DNA from: Candidatus Borreliella tachyglossi
GTDB taxonomy: Bacteria > Spirochaetota > Spirochaetia > Borreliales > Borreliaceae
Length of the DNA: 64,000 bases
Direction of reading: 5' to 3'
Assembly (NCBI RefSeq): GCF_003076595.1
Contig: NZ_CP025785.1
Span: 836,398-900,397, forward strand
The notes under the pieces are model-generated. The model did no database searches. It was not told the DNA's origin and was given only the letters and a program-made list of their open reading frames with translations. Below, piece by piece: positions 54,143 through 62,197 of this stretch. Each line of letters starts with the position of its first letter. Positions within the stretch are counted from its first letter, which is position 1. The position numbers were made by a program, and so were the translations under genes.

Positions 54143-55538
54143 TTTTGATAAAGTGCGCAATTTCTTTTTAGTAGGGATTAAAGGCTCTGGTCTTTGCTCC
54201 CTCGCCTGTTTTTTAAATTCTAAAGGGTATTTTGTAGAAGGAGTTGATGTTTCTTCCCAATTTTATACAGATGATGTATTAAGTAATAATGGCATAACTT
54301 ATTATGAGGGTATTTATGAGTTTTCACTAAAGGAGCATAACAAGTTATATGATATTTTAATATATTCAACAGCTTATGATAAGGACAATTTAGGTGTTTT
54401 AATCGAAGCTCGTGAGCTTGGAATTCCTATTTTGTCTTATCCTGAGGTTCTTGGCGAGATTTCAAAACAGTATTATAGCATTGGAGTTGCAGGCTCTCAT
54501 GGGAAGACTACTACAACAGCATTCTTGGGGATGCTGTTTAATGGTGTTGGGCTTAAACCCAATGTAATAGTAGGAGCAAGTGTTAAAGATTTTAGAGACA
54601 AGTCTAGCCTTGTTGGTGAGAGCAATATCTTTATTGCAGAGACCTGTGAATATAGAAATCATTTTTTGCACTTTTTGCCGGATATGATTGTTTTAACTAA
54701 TATTGATTATGAACATGTTGATTTTTTTGAAAATTATGAAGCAGTTGAGAATATTTTCTTGCAATATATTAATAACTTAAAGAAAGGGGGGATATTAATA
54801 ATAAATTCTGACGAGGTTAATTTAGTTAAAATTAAAAATAGAATTGCAAGAAAAGATATTAGGGTTTATAGCTTCAGTCTTAGTTCTCAATCTGATTTTA
54901 AGATTGAGAATCTTTACGTAAGAGACGAGTTTTTTAGATTTGATTTTTTAGGGATTATCGATATTAGTCTAAAGACGCCTTTGGTTCATAATGTTTTAAA
55001 TTTTGCATCTGCACTTTTGGCTTTAAAACTATTTTTAGAGAGAGAAAAAAAAATAGTTTCTAATTTGGAGGAGCAGATAAAGGTAGTAGCTAAAGAATAC
55101 ATGGGAATAAAAAAAAGGGTTGAATTTATTAGAGAAAAAGATGATGTGATATATCTTGATGATTATGCGCACCATCCAAAGGAAATTGAGAATACACTTT
55201 TAGGGCTAAAGAGTTTTTATAAGGGTAGGCGTATTGTTTTAGATTTTATGCCACATACATTTACAAGAACAGAAATTCTTTTTAATGATTTTGTTAAGGC
55301 TTTAAGTAATGTTGATGTATTAGTTTTACACAATATATATCTCTCAGTTAGAGAAGATTTTGAACCTGATAGACTTTCTAGAGAATTGTTTTTAGCGCTT
55401 AAGAATTTAAATCAGAATGTTTATTTTTTTGAGGAAGTAGTTGATTCCGTTGAATTTGTAAAGGGTTTATTAAAGGGAAATGATTTATTTATTACAATGG
55501 GAGCTGGCAATAATTCTATTTTACATGATTTTTTATAA
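54132..55538 (+). CDS. murC: UDP-N-acetylmuramate-alanine ligase MurC
   Basis: 468 aa from the ATG at 54132, since MNIDFDKVRNFFLVGIKGSG is the family start; an ATG at 54081 would lie deep within the upstream gene. Motifs: GIKGSGLCSLA (UDP-binding), SHGKTTT (ATP loop, residues about 122-128), ETCEYRNHFL, and YLDDYAHHPKEIE. It adds L-alanine to UDP-MurNAc in peptidoglycan synthesis. Overlaps the upstream gene by 11 bases. Confidence 0.94.
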   Translation: MNIDFDKVRNFFLVGIKGSGLCSLACFLNSKGYFVEGVDVSSQFYTDDVLSNNGITYYEGIYEFSLKEHNKLYDILIYSTAYDKDNLGVLIEARELGIPILSYPEVLGEISKQYYSIGVAGSHGKTTTTAFLGMLFNGVGLKPNVIVGASVKDFRDKSSLVGESNIFIAETCEYRNHFLHFLPDMIVLTNIDYEHVDFFENYEAVENIFLQYINNLKKGGILIINSDEVNLVKIKNRIARKDIRVYSFSLSSQSDFKIENLYVRDEFFRFDFLGIIDISLKTPLVHNVLNFASALLALKLFLEREKKIVSNLEEQIKVVAKEYMGIKKRVEFIREKDDVIYLDDYAHHPKEIENTLLGLKSFYKGRRIVLDFMPHTFTRTEILFNDFVKALSNVDVLVLHNIYLSVREDFEPDRLSRELFLALKNLNQNVYFFEEVVDSVEFVKGLLKGNDLFITMGAGNNSILHDFL

Positions 55539-55549
55539 AGGTACTTTTA

Positions 55550-56416
55550 ATGAAAAGCATGACAGGATTTTTTCATTTGGAAAAAATTGTTGCAAATTAT
55601 ATGTTTAGTATTAATTTGAAATCTTATAATGGTAAATTTTTAGAATTTAAATTTAAATTGCCTGAGGTTTTATATCCTTATGAGCTTGAGATAAAAAATC
55701 TTATTTCAAGCTATATTAGTAGGGGTAATGTTTTCTTAAGTGTAGGATACAAGGAAATAGTTCCAAATATCGATTTTAATTTAAATCCTAACTATGTTGA
55801 GGCTATTGCTCGACTTAGAGATAAATTATTGCATAGTAACTTAAATATTAAGGATGAAATAAGTCTTGGTGATTTTTTGTCTTTAAAGGGAGCTTTAGTT
55901 ATTAATGAGGATGATGGAAATCAGGGGATGATTTATAGTACTTTTAAGGGGGTTTTAGAAGAAACTTTATTAAGTTATGATAAGAGCAGAATTTTTGAGG
56001 GTGAGAATACAAAGCAAGATATCGTTTCGATTCTTGCTTTAATACAGGAAGATTTAGAATGTTTAAAAAAATCCCAGAATAGCATAAATACTAAACTATT
56101 TGTGACTTTAAAGGAAAATCTACTTAAGTTATTGGATGATGTTAATAATATTAATATTGCAGAAGAGGCTGCTAAAATGTCAATCCGATTAGACATTAAT
56201 GAGGAAATAGTGAGATTATATTCACATATAGGTAATTTTTATAAAAGCATAAAGAGTGAGGTATGTGGTAAGATATTGGAGTTTCTTACTCAGGAAATGC
56301 ATAGAGAAATTACAACAATGAGCAACAAAGCAATTGATCTTGACGTTAGAAATTTAGTTTTAAACATGAAATTGAATTTAGAGAAAATAAAAGAACAGGT
56401 AAGGAATATTGAATGA
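55550..56416 (+). CDS. yicC: YicC/YloC-family endoribonuclease-like protein
   Basis: 288 aa beginning MKSMTGFF, the fixed start of the family, with NLKSYNGKFLEFKFKLPE and a C-terminal EMHREITTMSNKAIDLDVRNLVLNMKLNLEKIKEQVRNIE, also typical. E. coli YicC has been linked to RNA decay. It overlaps the next gene by four bases (ATGA). Confidence 0.92.
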   Translation: MKSMTGFFHLEKIVANYMFSINLKSYNGKFLEFKFKLPEVLYPYELEIKNLISSYISRGNVFLSVGYKEIVPNIDFNLNPNYVEAIARLRDKLLHSNLNIKDEISLGDFLSLKGALVINEDDGNQGMIYSTFKGVLEETLLSYDKSRIFEGENTKQDIVSILALIQEDLECLKKSQNSINTKLFVTLKENLLKLLDDVNNINIAEEAAKMSIRLDINEEIVRLYSHIGNFYKSIKSEVCGKILEFLTQEMHREITTMSNKAIDLDVRNLVLNMKLNLEKIKEQVRNIE

Positions 56417-56958
56417 GGATAGCTGTTTCTAGTAAGAGTGGTTGTGGAAATACAACCATTAGTGAAATGCTTGCAAAGTATTATGGTCTAAAGCTTATCA
56501 ATTATACTTTCCATGATATTGCTCGAGAGAAGAATATACCTTTTGATACATTTTATGAGAAGGAGATAATAGGTAGAAATGATTATTATTGGGATGAATA
56601 TCTTGATAATAAGTTATTAGAGTTTTCAAAGGAGGATAATACAGTTCTGGCGTCTCGTCTTGCAATTTGGCTTTCAAAGAATGCTGATTTCAAGATATAT
56701 CTTTATGCTAAAATAGAAGTTAGAGCTGAAAGAATAATAAGTAGAGAAGGTGGTATGTATTCTGATATTCTAAGCACTACTTTTAATAGGGATTCTCATG
56801 ATTCAAAGAGATATTTATCTGCGTATAATATAAATGTTGATAATTATTTGGATGTAGCTGACTTAATAGTTGATACAACCGATAGGTCTGCGAATAGAGT
56901 TTTTGATTTAATCAAAAGTGAACTAGGGAAGAGGGGTTTATATAGGTTAAATAAATGA
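56413..56958 (+). CDS. Cytidylate kinase-like protein with variant P-loop
   Basis: 181 aa. The start RIAVSSKSGCGNTTISEMLA aligns with the P-loop of archaeal-type CMP kinases, but the GxGK(S/T) lysine is replaced by Asn (GCGNTT, about residues 9-14). Later blocks NYTFHDIAREKNIPFDTFYEKE and IISREGGMYSDIL fit the family, and RLAIWLSKNADFKIYLYAK is the usual mid-region. It may be a real CMP kinase with altered nucleotide contact or a non-kinase relative. Between yicC and rpoZ. Confidence 0.7.
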   Translation: MRIAVSSKSGCGNTTISEMLAKYYGLKLINYTFHDIAREKNIPFDTFYEKEIIGRNDYYWDEYLDNKLLEFSKEDNTVLASRLAIWLSKNADFKIYLYAKIEVRAERIISREGGMYSDILSTTFNRDSHDSKRYLSAYNINVDNYLDVADLIVDTTDRSANRVFDLIKSELGKRGLYRLNK

Positions 56959-56976
56959 AATAAGGAGGTTTAAGGG

Positions 56977-57174
56977 ATGAGGATGCCTTTAGAAAAAATA
57001 CAAGATTTTGATGGTAATTATTATGAACTTGTTATGGCAGTAATAATTCGCACAGATCAGATTATTGATAAGATTTCTTTAGCAGAGCATGCTATTTCTG
57101 ATGAGAAGGTAGTTGGCGAAGCTTTTAATGATATATTAACAGGTAAATTCACATATTCAATTGAAGAAAGATAA
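56977..57174 (+). CDS. rpoZ: RNA polymerase omega subunit
   Basis: 65 aa with AAGGAGG upstream. The core [27 protein letters not shown] resembles the omega N-terminus (YELVxAAxxRAxQI), followed by a charged helix [22 protein letters not shown]. It supports assembly of RNA polymerase. It overlaps miaA by 14 bases. Confidence 0.8.
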   Translation: MRMPLEKIQDFDGNYYELVMAVIIRTDQIIDKISLAEHAISDEKVVGEAFNDILTGKFTYSIEER

Positions 57175-58063
57175 AATAGTTTTTATATTTGGACCTACGG
57201 CTGTAGGTAAGAGTGATATTTTATTTAATTTTCCTAAAGGTGTAGCTGAGATAATTAATGTTGATTCTGTTCAAGTATATAAAGAATTTGATATTGCTTC
57301 TTGTAAACCTAGTAGGGAGTTACAGGCTCATATCAAGCACCATTTAGTAGATTTTTTGGCACCAACTGAAGAATATACTCTTGGAGTTTTTTATAAGGAA
57401 GCATGGAGAATCATAGATAATTTAAGAGAACATATGAAAATACCTATATTTGTAGGAGGATCCGCTTTTTATTTTAAACATTTACAATATGGAATGCCCA
57501 GTACGCCAGCTATTACGTCTGAAATAAGGAATTATGTAGACAATCTTTTAAATATGAGGGGAAAAAATTATCTGTTAGAGGAGCTTAAAAGAGTTGACTT
57601 TAAGAGATATGAGTCAATAAGTAAAAATGACATTTATAGGATTAAAAGATCCCTTGAAGTTTATTATCAAACATGTATTCCAATTAGTCAGTTTTTGGGA
57701 AGAGGTCAGATGCTTGAAAACGTCTTATCTATTGGTTTAAGAAGACCTATGGAGGAGATGAAAGTTAGAATAATAGCTAGAGTTAAGAATATGATTGATT
57801 ACGGGTTGCTTGAAGAGATTAAGAGGTTATTAGCAAAAGGATATGATGAAACCACTCCGGCTTTTAAGGGAATAGGGTATCGTGAATTTTTATTATGGAA
57901 GAGTAGACCTTATTGTATGTTAAATGATATAATAAGCTTGATAAATAAGAATTCATTTTTATATGTAAAAAGACAAATGGCTTTTTTCGATAAAATTCCT
58001 AATGTTTTATGGTTTCATCCAGATGATGATTTAGGGGAAATTTTGAGTTTAATTTTTGGTTAA
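57161..58063 (+). CDS. miaA: tRNA dimethylallyltransferase MiaA
   Basis: 300 aa with a TTG start (AAAGATAAAATAG context; [20 protein letters not shown]). The P-loop GPTAVGKS is at residues 10-17, followed by [19 protein letters not shown] (active-site Asp) and [26 protein letters not shown] is the C-terminal signature. It prenylates A37 in tRNAs reading UNN codons. Translation is coupled to rpoZ. Confidence 0.94.
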   Translation: MKKDKIVFIFGPTAVGKSDILFNFPKGVAEIINVDSVQVYKEFDIASCKPSRELQAHIKHHLVDFLAPTEEYTLGVFYKEAWRIIDNLREHMKIPIFVGGSAFYFKHLQYGMPSTPAITSEIRNYVDNLLNMRGKNYLLEELKRVDFKRYESISKNDIYRIKRSLEVYYQTCIPISQFLGRGQMLENVLSIGLRRPMEEMKVRIIARVKNMIDYGLLEEIKRLLAKGYDETTPAFKGIGYREFLLWKSRPYCMLNDIISLINKNSFLYVKRQMAFFDKIPNVLWFHPDDDLGEILSLIFG

Positions 58064-58079
58064 TAAGGAGAGATAAGGG

Positions 58080-58175
58080 GTGCCTTGTGGAAGAAAGAGA
58101 AAATTAAAGAAAATATCTACTCATAAAAGAAAAAAAAAGCGAAGAAAGAATAGACACAAAAAGAAGAATAAATAA
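58080..58175 (+). CDS. 31-aa very basic protein, bS22/mS38 (AURKAIP1/COX24-like) type
   Basis: A GTG at 58080 with AAGGAG nine bases upstream opens 31 codons: MPCGRKRKLKKISTHKRKKK followed by RRKNRHKKKNK. Twenty residues are Lys, Arg or His. It resembles the small proteins annotated with an AURKAIP1/COX24 domain in Bacteroidetes and spirochaetes, whose mycobacterial and mitochondrial relatives (bS22, mS38) sit on the small ribosomal subunit near helix 44. The assignment is by pattern; it follows miaA and is closed by a hairpin. Confidence 0.7.
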   Translation: MPCGRKRKLKKISTHKRKKKRRKNRHKKKNK

Positions 58176-58181
58176 TATTTA

Positions 58182-58214
58182 AAATGTTAGTTAGGTTTTA
58201 TCTAGCTAACATTT
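58182..58214. terminator. Hairpin between convergent genes, possible two-way terminator
   Basis: AAATGTTAGTTAG (58182-58194) pairs with CTAGCTAACATTT (58202-58214), 13 bp with one G-U pair and a 7-base loop. It lies between the small basic gene (plus) and a lipoprotein gene (minus). The U-rich tail is better on the minus-strand RNA. Confidence 0.6.
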
Positions 58215-58227
58215 AACAATAGGCAAT

Positions 58228-58587
58228 TTATTCAATTATTATATTGTCTATTATGTTTATGTCTTGACTAAAAATATAGCCCGATTGATCTTTATAGTTT
58301 ACTAGTATCCATGTACCTTTAAGTCCATGTTTTACTGTCTTTTGCAGTATTTTTTCAATTTTTACTATTTCATCCTTTCTAATTAGTGCTAGATAATCGT
58401 AATTAGAGTTGGGGTTTTTAATTTCATTATTTAAAATAGCATAGTTCTTTGTGACTATTCCTACTTTTTTTGAAAATCCCAAGATGCTACTTTTTGGTAA
58501 GTTAAATTTTTCTATTAAGGAAATTTCCGATCTCTTGCTACACGTTAATAGCATTATGGAGATTAAGTATAATAATTTTATTTTCAT
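58228..58587 (-). CDS. Small lipoprotein, SH3-like
   Basis: 119 aa. KIKLLYLISIMLLTCSK has a signal peptide and lipobox with Cys at about residue 16. The mature protein ends in KHGLKGTWILVNYKDQSGYIFSQDI, which resembles the core of a bacterial SH3 (SH3_3) domain. No further function can be stated. It diverges from the following outer-membrane-like gene. Confidence 0.6.
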   Translation of the reverse strand: MKIKLLYLISIMLLTCSKRSEISLIEKFNLPKSSILGFSKKVGIVTKNYAILNNEIKNPNSNYDYLALIRKDEIVKIEKILQKTVKHGLKGTWILVNYKDQSGYIFSQDINIIDNIIIE

Positions 58588-58662
58588 AATTTCCTTAATT
58601 CTTATATAATTTACTTGATATATAATAATATAATATTTTTTTAGAAAGTTTAAGGATTGTCA

Positions 58663-59211
58663 ATGAAAAGGTATATTTTTTTGTTTTTTTTGTTTTTGGT
58701 TTCGAATGATTTAGTATTTTCATATCCATTATTCTTTGGAGGAGGATTATCTTATCAATTTACTAATTATACGGGCAAAAGTGATATAAATGAATTTAAA
58801 CATAATTCTAATAGAGTAGATAATGGAATAAATCTAAATTTATTCTTTGATGCTAATTATGTTATTTTTGACATGTCTTATAAGGATGCTTTTATATCGA
58901 CTCATAATAGTAAATATTTTTCTTTTGGACTTTATGGGATTTATCCGATTGTTTTTAAAGAATATGTTAGACTATTATTTCCCCTTTTGGGGGCTAAATA
59001 TACAATTGATCTAAGTCCTGAAAAACGAAATCTATTTTTTATATCTTTGGGACTTGCTGCAGATCTTTTTATACCTGAGATTAAGGGACTTTATCTGAGA
59101 CCTTTATTGATGCTTTCAATTTCACCGACATCTGCTTTCGTAGGTAACTTTTCTTCTTTAACAACCGAAATTACGCTTGGAATTAACATTGGTTGGAAGT
59201 TTATTGATTAG
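58663..59211 (+). CDS. Small beta-barrel-like envelope protein
   Basis: 182 aa from the ATG at 58663, with AAGGA upstream; a TTG six bases earlier is in frame. Signal peptide RYIFLFFLFLVSNDLVFS is followed by alternating strands with aromatic ends (PLFFGGGLSYQFTNYTG, YVIFDMSYKDAFIS, TSLTTEITLGINIGWKF analog at the end). The C-terminal residues GINIGWKFID suggest a barrel closing strand. It may be an eight-strand outer-membrane barrel. No family is recognised. It overlaps the glycosidase gene tail to tail by 11 bases. Confidence 0.5.
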   Translation: MKRYIFLFFLFLVSNDLVFSYPLFFGGGLSYQFTNYTGKSDINEFKHNSNRVDNGINLNLFFDANYVIFDMSYKDAFISTHNSKYFSFGLYGIYPIVFKEYVRLLFPLLGAKYTIDLSPEKRNLFFISLGLAADLFIPEIKGLYLRPLLMLSISPTSAFVGNFSSLTTEITLGINIGWKFID

Positions 59212-60013
59212 GTAATTTTATTCCTAAGTGAAAAGGGATTATTCTTTCTTTTCCAAAAAGATTAGATGTGGTATTAAGTTTATAGGGGGAACTGTTTGAT
59301 TTGACTACAAGTGTACTTGAGCCACCTCCATCTAGGTTAATAGAGTTGATTATGCCGTAGCTGAGCGATAGGTCTATTGCCTCATTTAAGGAGATTCCTT
59401 TGCTATTGTTAGTACCTCTTCCCTCGACTGTTATGAGGTATAAGTAACTATTGCCTTTATCGGTACCTATGATTGTTCTTGGATGTTTATTTTCTTTAAA
59501 ATTTTTAATATATTTTCCATTCTTGATTAAAGGAAAAAAGCCACTAAAGCCATATTCTGAATTTTTTATCTCGTCGTCTTTAGGGTTTAATATTATTTCA
59601 TTGTTTTTGATGATAATTGCACCATAATCTTTTCTTTCATTGAAGATGATTTTTTTATCATATATGTATAGACCACGAGGATAGAACATGTTGTTTTTAA
59701 TCCCATATGGGCTAGTATTAATAGCAATATCCACTTCGTTAGAAATTAAAAATTGACTTGTTGTTTGACCTTCGAAGTAATGCTTATTTGTTGCTTTATC
59801 ATAAATAGGCTTTGATATTATGAATTCTAAATTTTTGTTTTTAATCTTGAGCATGACATAATTACTTTCCATAAAAGAGCCCTGAATGATTTCATATTGA
59901 GATCTCTCTTCTTTTGAATTGAGTAATCTTGATGCTGATAAGGCACCTAACGTTAAAATCAATATTGTTAAGTAGGAGAAGTATTTATTTAAGTAGGAGA
60001 AGTATTTATTCAT
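59201..60013 (-). CDS. NAGPA-type phosphodiester glycosidase, membrane-anchored
   Basis: 270 aa. One N-terminal membrane segment (about residues 14-30) is preceded by a repeated NKYFSYL heptad. The C-terminal half has the phosphodiester glycosidase (NAGPA) pattern: HPRTIIGTDKGNSYLYLITVEGRG, then SLSYGIINSINLDGGGSSTLVV (about residues 225-246). Such enzymes cleave GlcNAc phosphodiesters in other organisms; here the substrate is unknown. It overlaps the upstream TPR-like gene by eight bases (same strand). Confidence 0.75.
   Translation of the reverse strand: MNKYFSYLNKYFSYLTILILTLGALSASRLLNSKEERSQYEIIQGSFMESNYVMLKIKNKNLEFIISKPIYDKATNKHYFEGQTTSQFLISNEVDIAINTSPYGIKNNMFYPRGLYIYDKKIIFNERKDYGAIIIKNNEIILNPKDDEIKNSEYGFSGFFPLIKNGKYIKNFKENKHPRTIIGTDKGNSYLYLITVEGRGTNNSKGISLNEAIDLSLSYGIINSINLDGGGSSTLVVKSNSSPYKLNTTSNLFGKERIIPFHLGIKLPNQ
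59968..60010 (-). repeat. 21-bp tandem duplication at the start of the glycosidase gene
   Basis: The unit AAGTAGGAGAAGTATTTATT (plus strand) occurs at 59970 and again at 59991 with a 21-base period, matching perfectly over about 22 bases. In frame it doubles the peptide NKYFSYL just after the start Met. The length is a multiple of three, so the frame is kept. Confidence 0.9.
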
Positions 60014-60518
60014 TTCTTTTTATTTTATAAGAATAAATGCTTTTAGGGTAGTTTTTTAAAATTATATTTTTAATCTTTAAAGAGATTTTGTTATTTTTTA
60101 CTCTTGTAATATTATATATTTGATAAATTATTTTTACATCTAACTCTTTATGTCTTTTTAAAATATCATTTATTTCCTCTTCACTTATTTTGTCTTCATT
60201 GATTATGAGTTTTAATAGCAAAACTTCATTTTTTGTATTTTTATCCTGAGTTCCTTTCATTTTTGCTAAACAATTATTAGCTTCCTTATATTTCTTTATT
60301 TTAAGTAAATATTTAGCCATGAGTAAATAATAGTGTTCTAAGTTTAGATTTTTGATTTCATTTATTGTTTCAAATTCTTTGGGTAAATTATTGTTTAGGT
60401 CGTATAGCATGTATAGCTTATTAAGTTTTTCAAGCTTTTCTTTTTCTGTACTGTGTAATAACTCAAGAGGGAATATTACTAACAAGGTTAGTAATATTGT
60501 AAGCGATATTTCGTTCAT
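60006..60518 (-). CDS. TPR-like secreted protein
   Basis: 170 aa from the ATG at 60518; an in-frame ATG at 60539 would add seven residues. The N-terminus NEISLTILLTLLVIFPLELLHS is a signal peptide or anchor. Repeated helices such as EHYYLLMAKYLLKIKKYKEANNCLAKM fit tetratricopeptide repeats. No function is known. It forms a two-gene unit with the phosphodiester glycosidase. Confidence 0.6.
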   Translation of the reverse strand: MNEISLTILLTLLVIFPLELLHSTEKEKLEKLNKLYMLYDLNNNLPKEFETINEIKNLNLEHYYLLMAKYLLKIKKYKEANNCLAKMKGTQDKNTKNEVLLLKLIINEDKISEEEINDILKRHKELDVKIIYQIYNITRVKNNKISLKIKNIILKNYPKSIYSYKIKRNE

Positions 60519-60557
60519 GATGATATTATTGTAAATCATGTATTTATTTTCAATAAA

Positions 60558-60593
60558 AATAAGAAGGAAGAGGTAAAATTTTTCCTTCTTATT
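60558..60593 (-). terminator. Intrinsic terminator downstream of the PTS gene
   Basis: A perfect 12-bp inverted repeat, AATAAGAAGGAA (60558-60569) and TTCCTTCTTATT (60582-60593), ten bases after the PTS stop. On the minus-strand RNA it is followed by TTTATTG, giving a U-rich tail. It isolates the PTS gene from the TPR/glycosidase unit. Confidence 0.8.
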
Positions 60594-60602
60594 CTTTGCT
60601 GT

Positions 60603-62042
60603 TTAAATTTTTGATTTTATATAATTTGCAATATGTTCGGATTTCGCTCCGAATATTGCTTGAGCTTGATTGCCCGATGCGATGATTGTTCCGCTTGCAC
60701 CAAGACTTTTCATTAAATCTTTGTTTACTAATTTGCCATCCTCTACATCTACTCGAAGTCTTGTAAAACATGCATCAACAGTTTTTATATTGTGCAACCC
60801 TCCAAGGGCTTCAATGACTGCCTCAAAAGCTTCCTTTTCAGAAATATTAGAGATATCCTTAGAGATTAATTGCTCTCCAGTAGCGTCTTCACGACCTGGT
60901 GTTTTGATTTTAAATATTTTGATTAGTGTTATGAAAATAATGAAGTAAGTAGCTCCAATTCCAAGTCCTATTGGGAATATTAGCAATGCGTTAGTTGATT
61001 TTGGAAACATTAAAAAGTAATCTATTACTCCTGCTGATAGTGCAAACGCTATGTGTACTCCAAATATATTAGTAATGATTAATGATATACCGGTTAGGAT
61101 AGCATGTATTAGGTAAAGGAAAGGTGCTATTAACATGAATGTGTATTCTATTGGTTCTGTAATTCCTGTCAAAAATGCAGTAAGTGATGCTGAGAATAAA
61201 AGACCACCTACTTCTTCTCTTTTCTCTTTTCTAGATGTTAGGTACATTGCAATAGCCGCACCTGGCAGTCCAAATAGCATCATTGGATACATTCCAGCTG
61301 TGAATGTTCCAGCGCTTGGGTCTCCATTTAAATATCTTGTAATTTCTCCTTGAACTATACTTCCGTCAGGTGTGGTGTAGTCTCCGAATACAAAGTAAAC
61401 TAAAGTATTTAAGAGCTGGTGTAGGCCTGTTATTATAAGGAGCCTATTTAAGAAACCAAATACAAATAACCCTAAATGTCCAGCTTCTACCATCCAGTTA
61501 CCAACTTGGTTAATAGCGATTTGTAGTGGTGCCCATAGGAAACCAAATGTTACGGCAAGTACTACAGACAGTATTCCATTCATTATTGGTACCAGTCTTT
61601 GTCCGGAGAAAAATCCTAAAAATTGTGGTATTTTCCAGCCTACTACTCTGTCACTAAGCATAGCCGAAGTTATTCCTACAATAATACCTCCCAAGACGGA
61701 CATATTAACAGGCTCTACTTTTTCGTTAATTGTTATCGTAAATGTAGATAGTCCTGCATTTAAAATTAGATAGCCCACTGCTCCTCCGAGAGCTGCTGCC
61801 GCCTTATTGCTTTTAGATAACCCCATTCCAGTTCCAATTGCAAATAGTATTGGCAAGTTCCCAAGAATAGCACCACCTGATTGTTCCATTAATTTTCCAA
61901 GTTGTCTCAGCATTCCAGAGGGGTCTGTAGCTTCTATGATTAAGTATCCAAATCCAAGTAAAAGTCCAGCAATTGGCAATACGGCTGCAGGAGTTTGAAC
62001 GGCTTTTCCCAGATTTTGCAAATTTTTCATTACATTTTTCAT
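60603..62042 (-). CDS. Glucose-family PTS permease, EIICB, without EIIA
   Basis: 479 aa. The EIIC domain covers residues 1-380 with about ten membrane segments: VQTPAAVLPIAGLLLGFGYLI at the start and FLTGITEPIEYTFMLIAP (GITEP sugar-binding motif, about residues 290-305). The EIIB domain follows with the phosphorylated Cys in VDACFTRLRVDV (about residue 425). No EIIA is attached, so a separate Crr-type protein must donate phosphate. It resembles the MalX/PtsG paralogs of Borrelia; glucose, maltose or glucosamine-type substrates cannot be told apart. GGAGG is well placed before the ATG. Confidence 0.88.
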   Translation of the reverse strand: MKNVMKNLQNLGKAVQTPAAVLPIAGLLLGFGYLIIEATDPSGMLRQLGKLMEQSGGAILGNLPILFAIGTGMGLSKSNKAAAALGGAVGYLILNAGLSTFTITINEKVEPVNMSVLGGIIVGITSAMLSDRVVGWKIPQFLGFFSGQRLVPIMNGILSVVLAVTFGFLWAPLQIAINQVGNWMVEAGHLGLFVFGFLNRLLIITGLHQLLNTLVYFVFGDYTTPDGSIVQGEITRYLNGDPSAGTFTAGMYPMMLFGLPGAAIAMYLTSRKEKREEVGGLLFSASLTAFLTGITEPIEYTFMLIAPFLYLIHAILTGISLIITNIFGVHIAFALSAGVIDYFLMFPKSTNALLIFPIGLGIGATYFIIFITLIKIFKIKTPGREDATGEQLISKDISNISEKEAFEAVIEALGGLHNIKTVDACFTRLRVDVEDGKLVNKDLMKSLGASGTIIASGNQAQAIFGAKSEHIANYIKSKI

Positions 62043-62071
62043 GATTCCTCCATTACTTTTATATTAGTTAG

Positions 62072-62087
62072 TTAAAGTTTACTTTAA
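62072..62087. promoter_or_regulatory. Palindrome in the PTS leader, possible operator
   Basis: TTAAAGT TT ACTTTAA: two 7-base arms around a 2-base centre, about 30 bases upstream of the PTS start codon and downstream of the predicted transcript start. A second short palindrome, AACTAGTT, is at 62101-62108. The AT-rich background makes this tentative. Confidence 0.35.
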
Positions 62088-62133
62088 TTTTAAGTATGAT
62101 AACTAGTTAAAATTTCAACATTTTAATTATATT

Positions 62134-62162
62134 TTTATAATGATTAATAATTTATTTTTGAA
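62134..62162 (-). promoter_or_regulatory. Candidate promoter of the PTS gene
   Basis: On the minus strand TTCAAA (62162-62157), a 17-base spacer and TATAAA (62139-62134), within the 155-base gap between hrpA and the PTS gene. The leader would be about 85 bases. Confidence 0.45.
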
Positions 62163-62197
62163 ATATTGGATGGAATTTATAAACGTTGGATTTCTTT

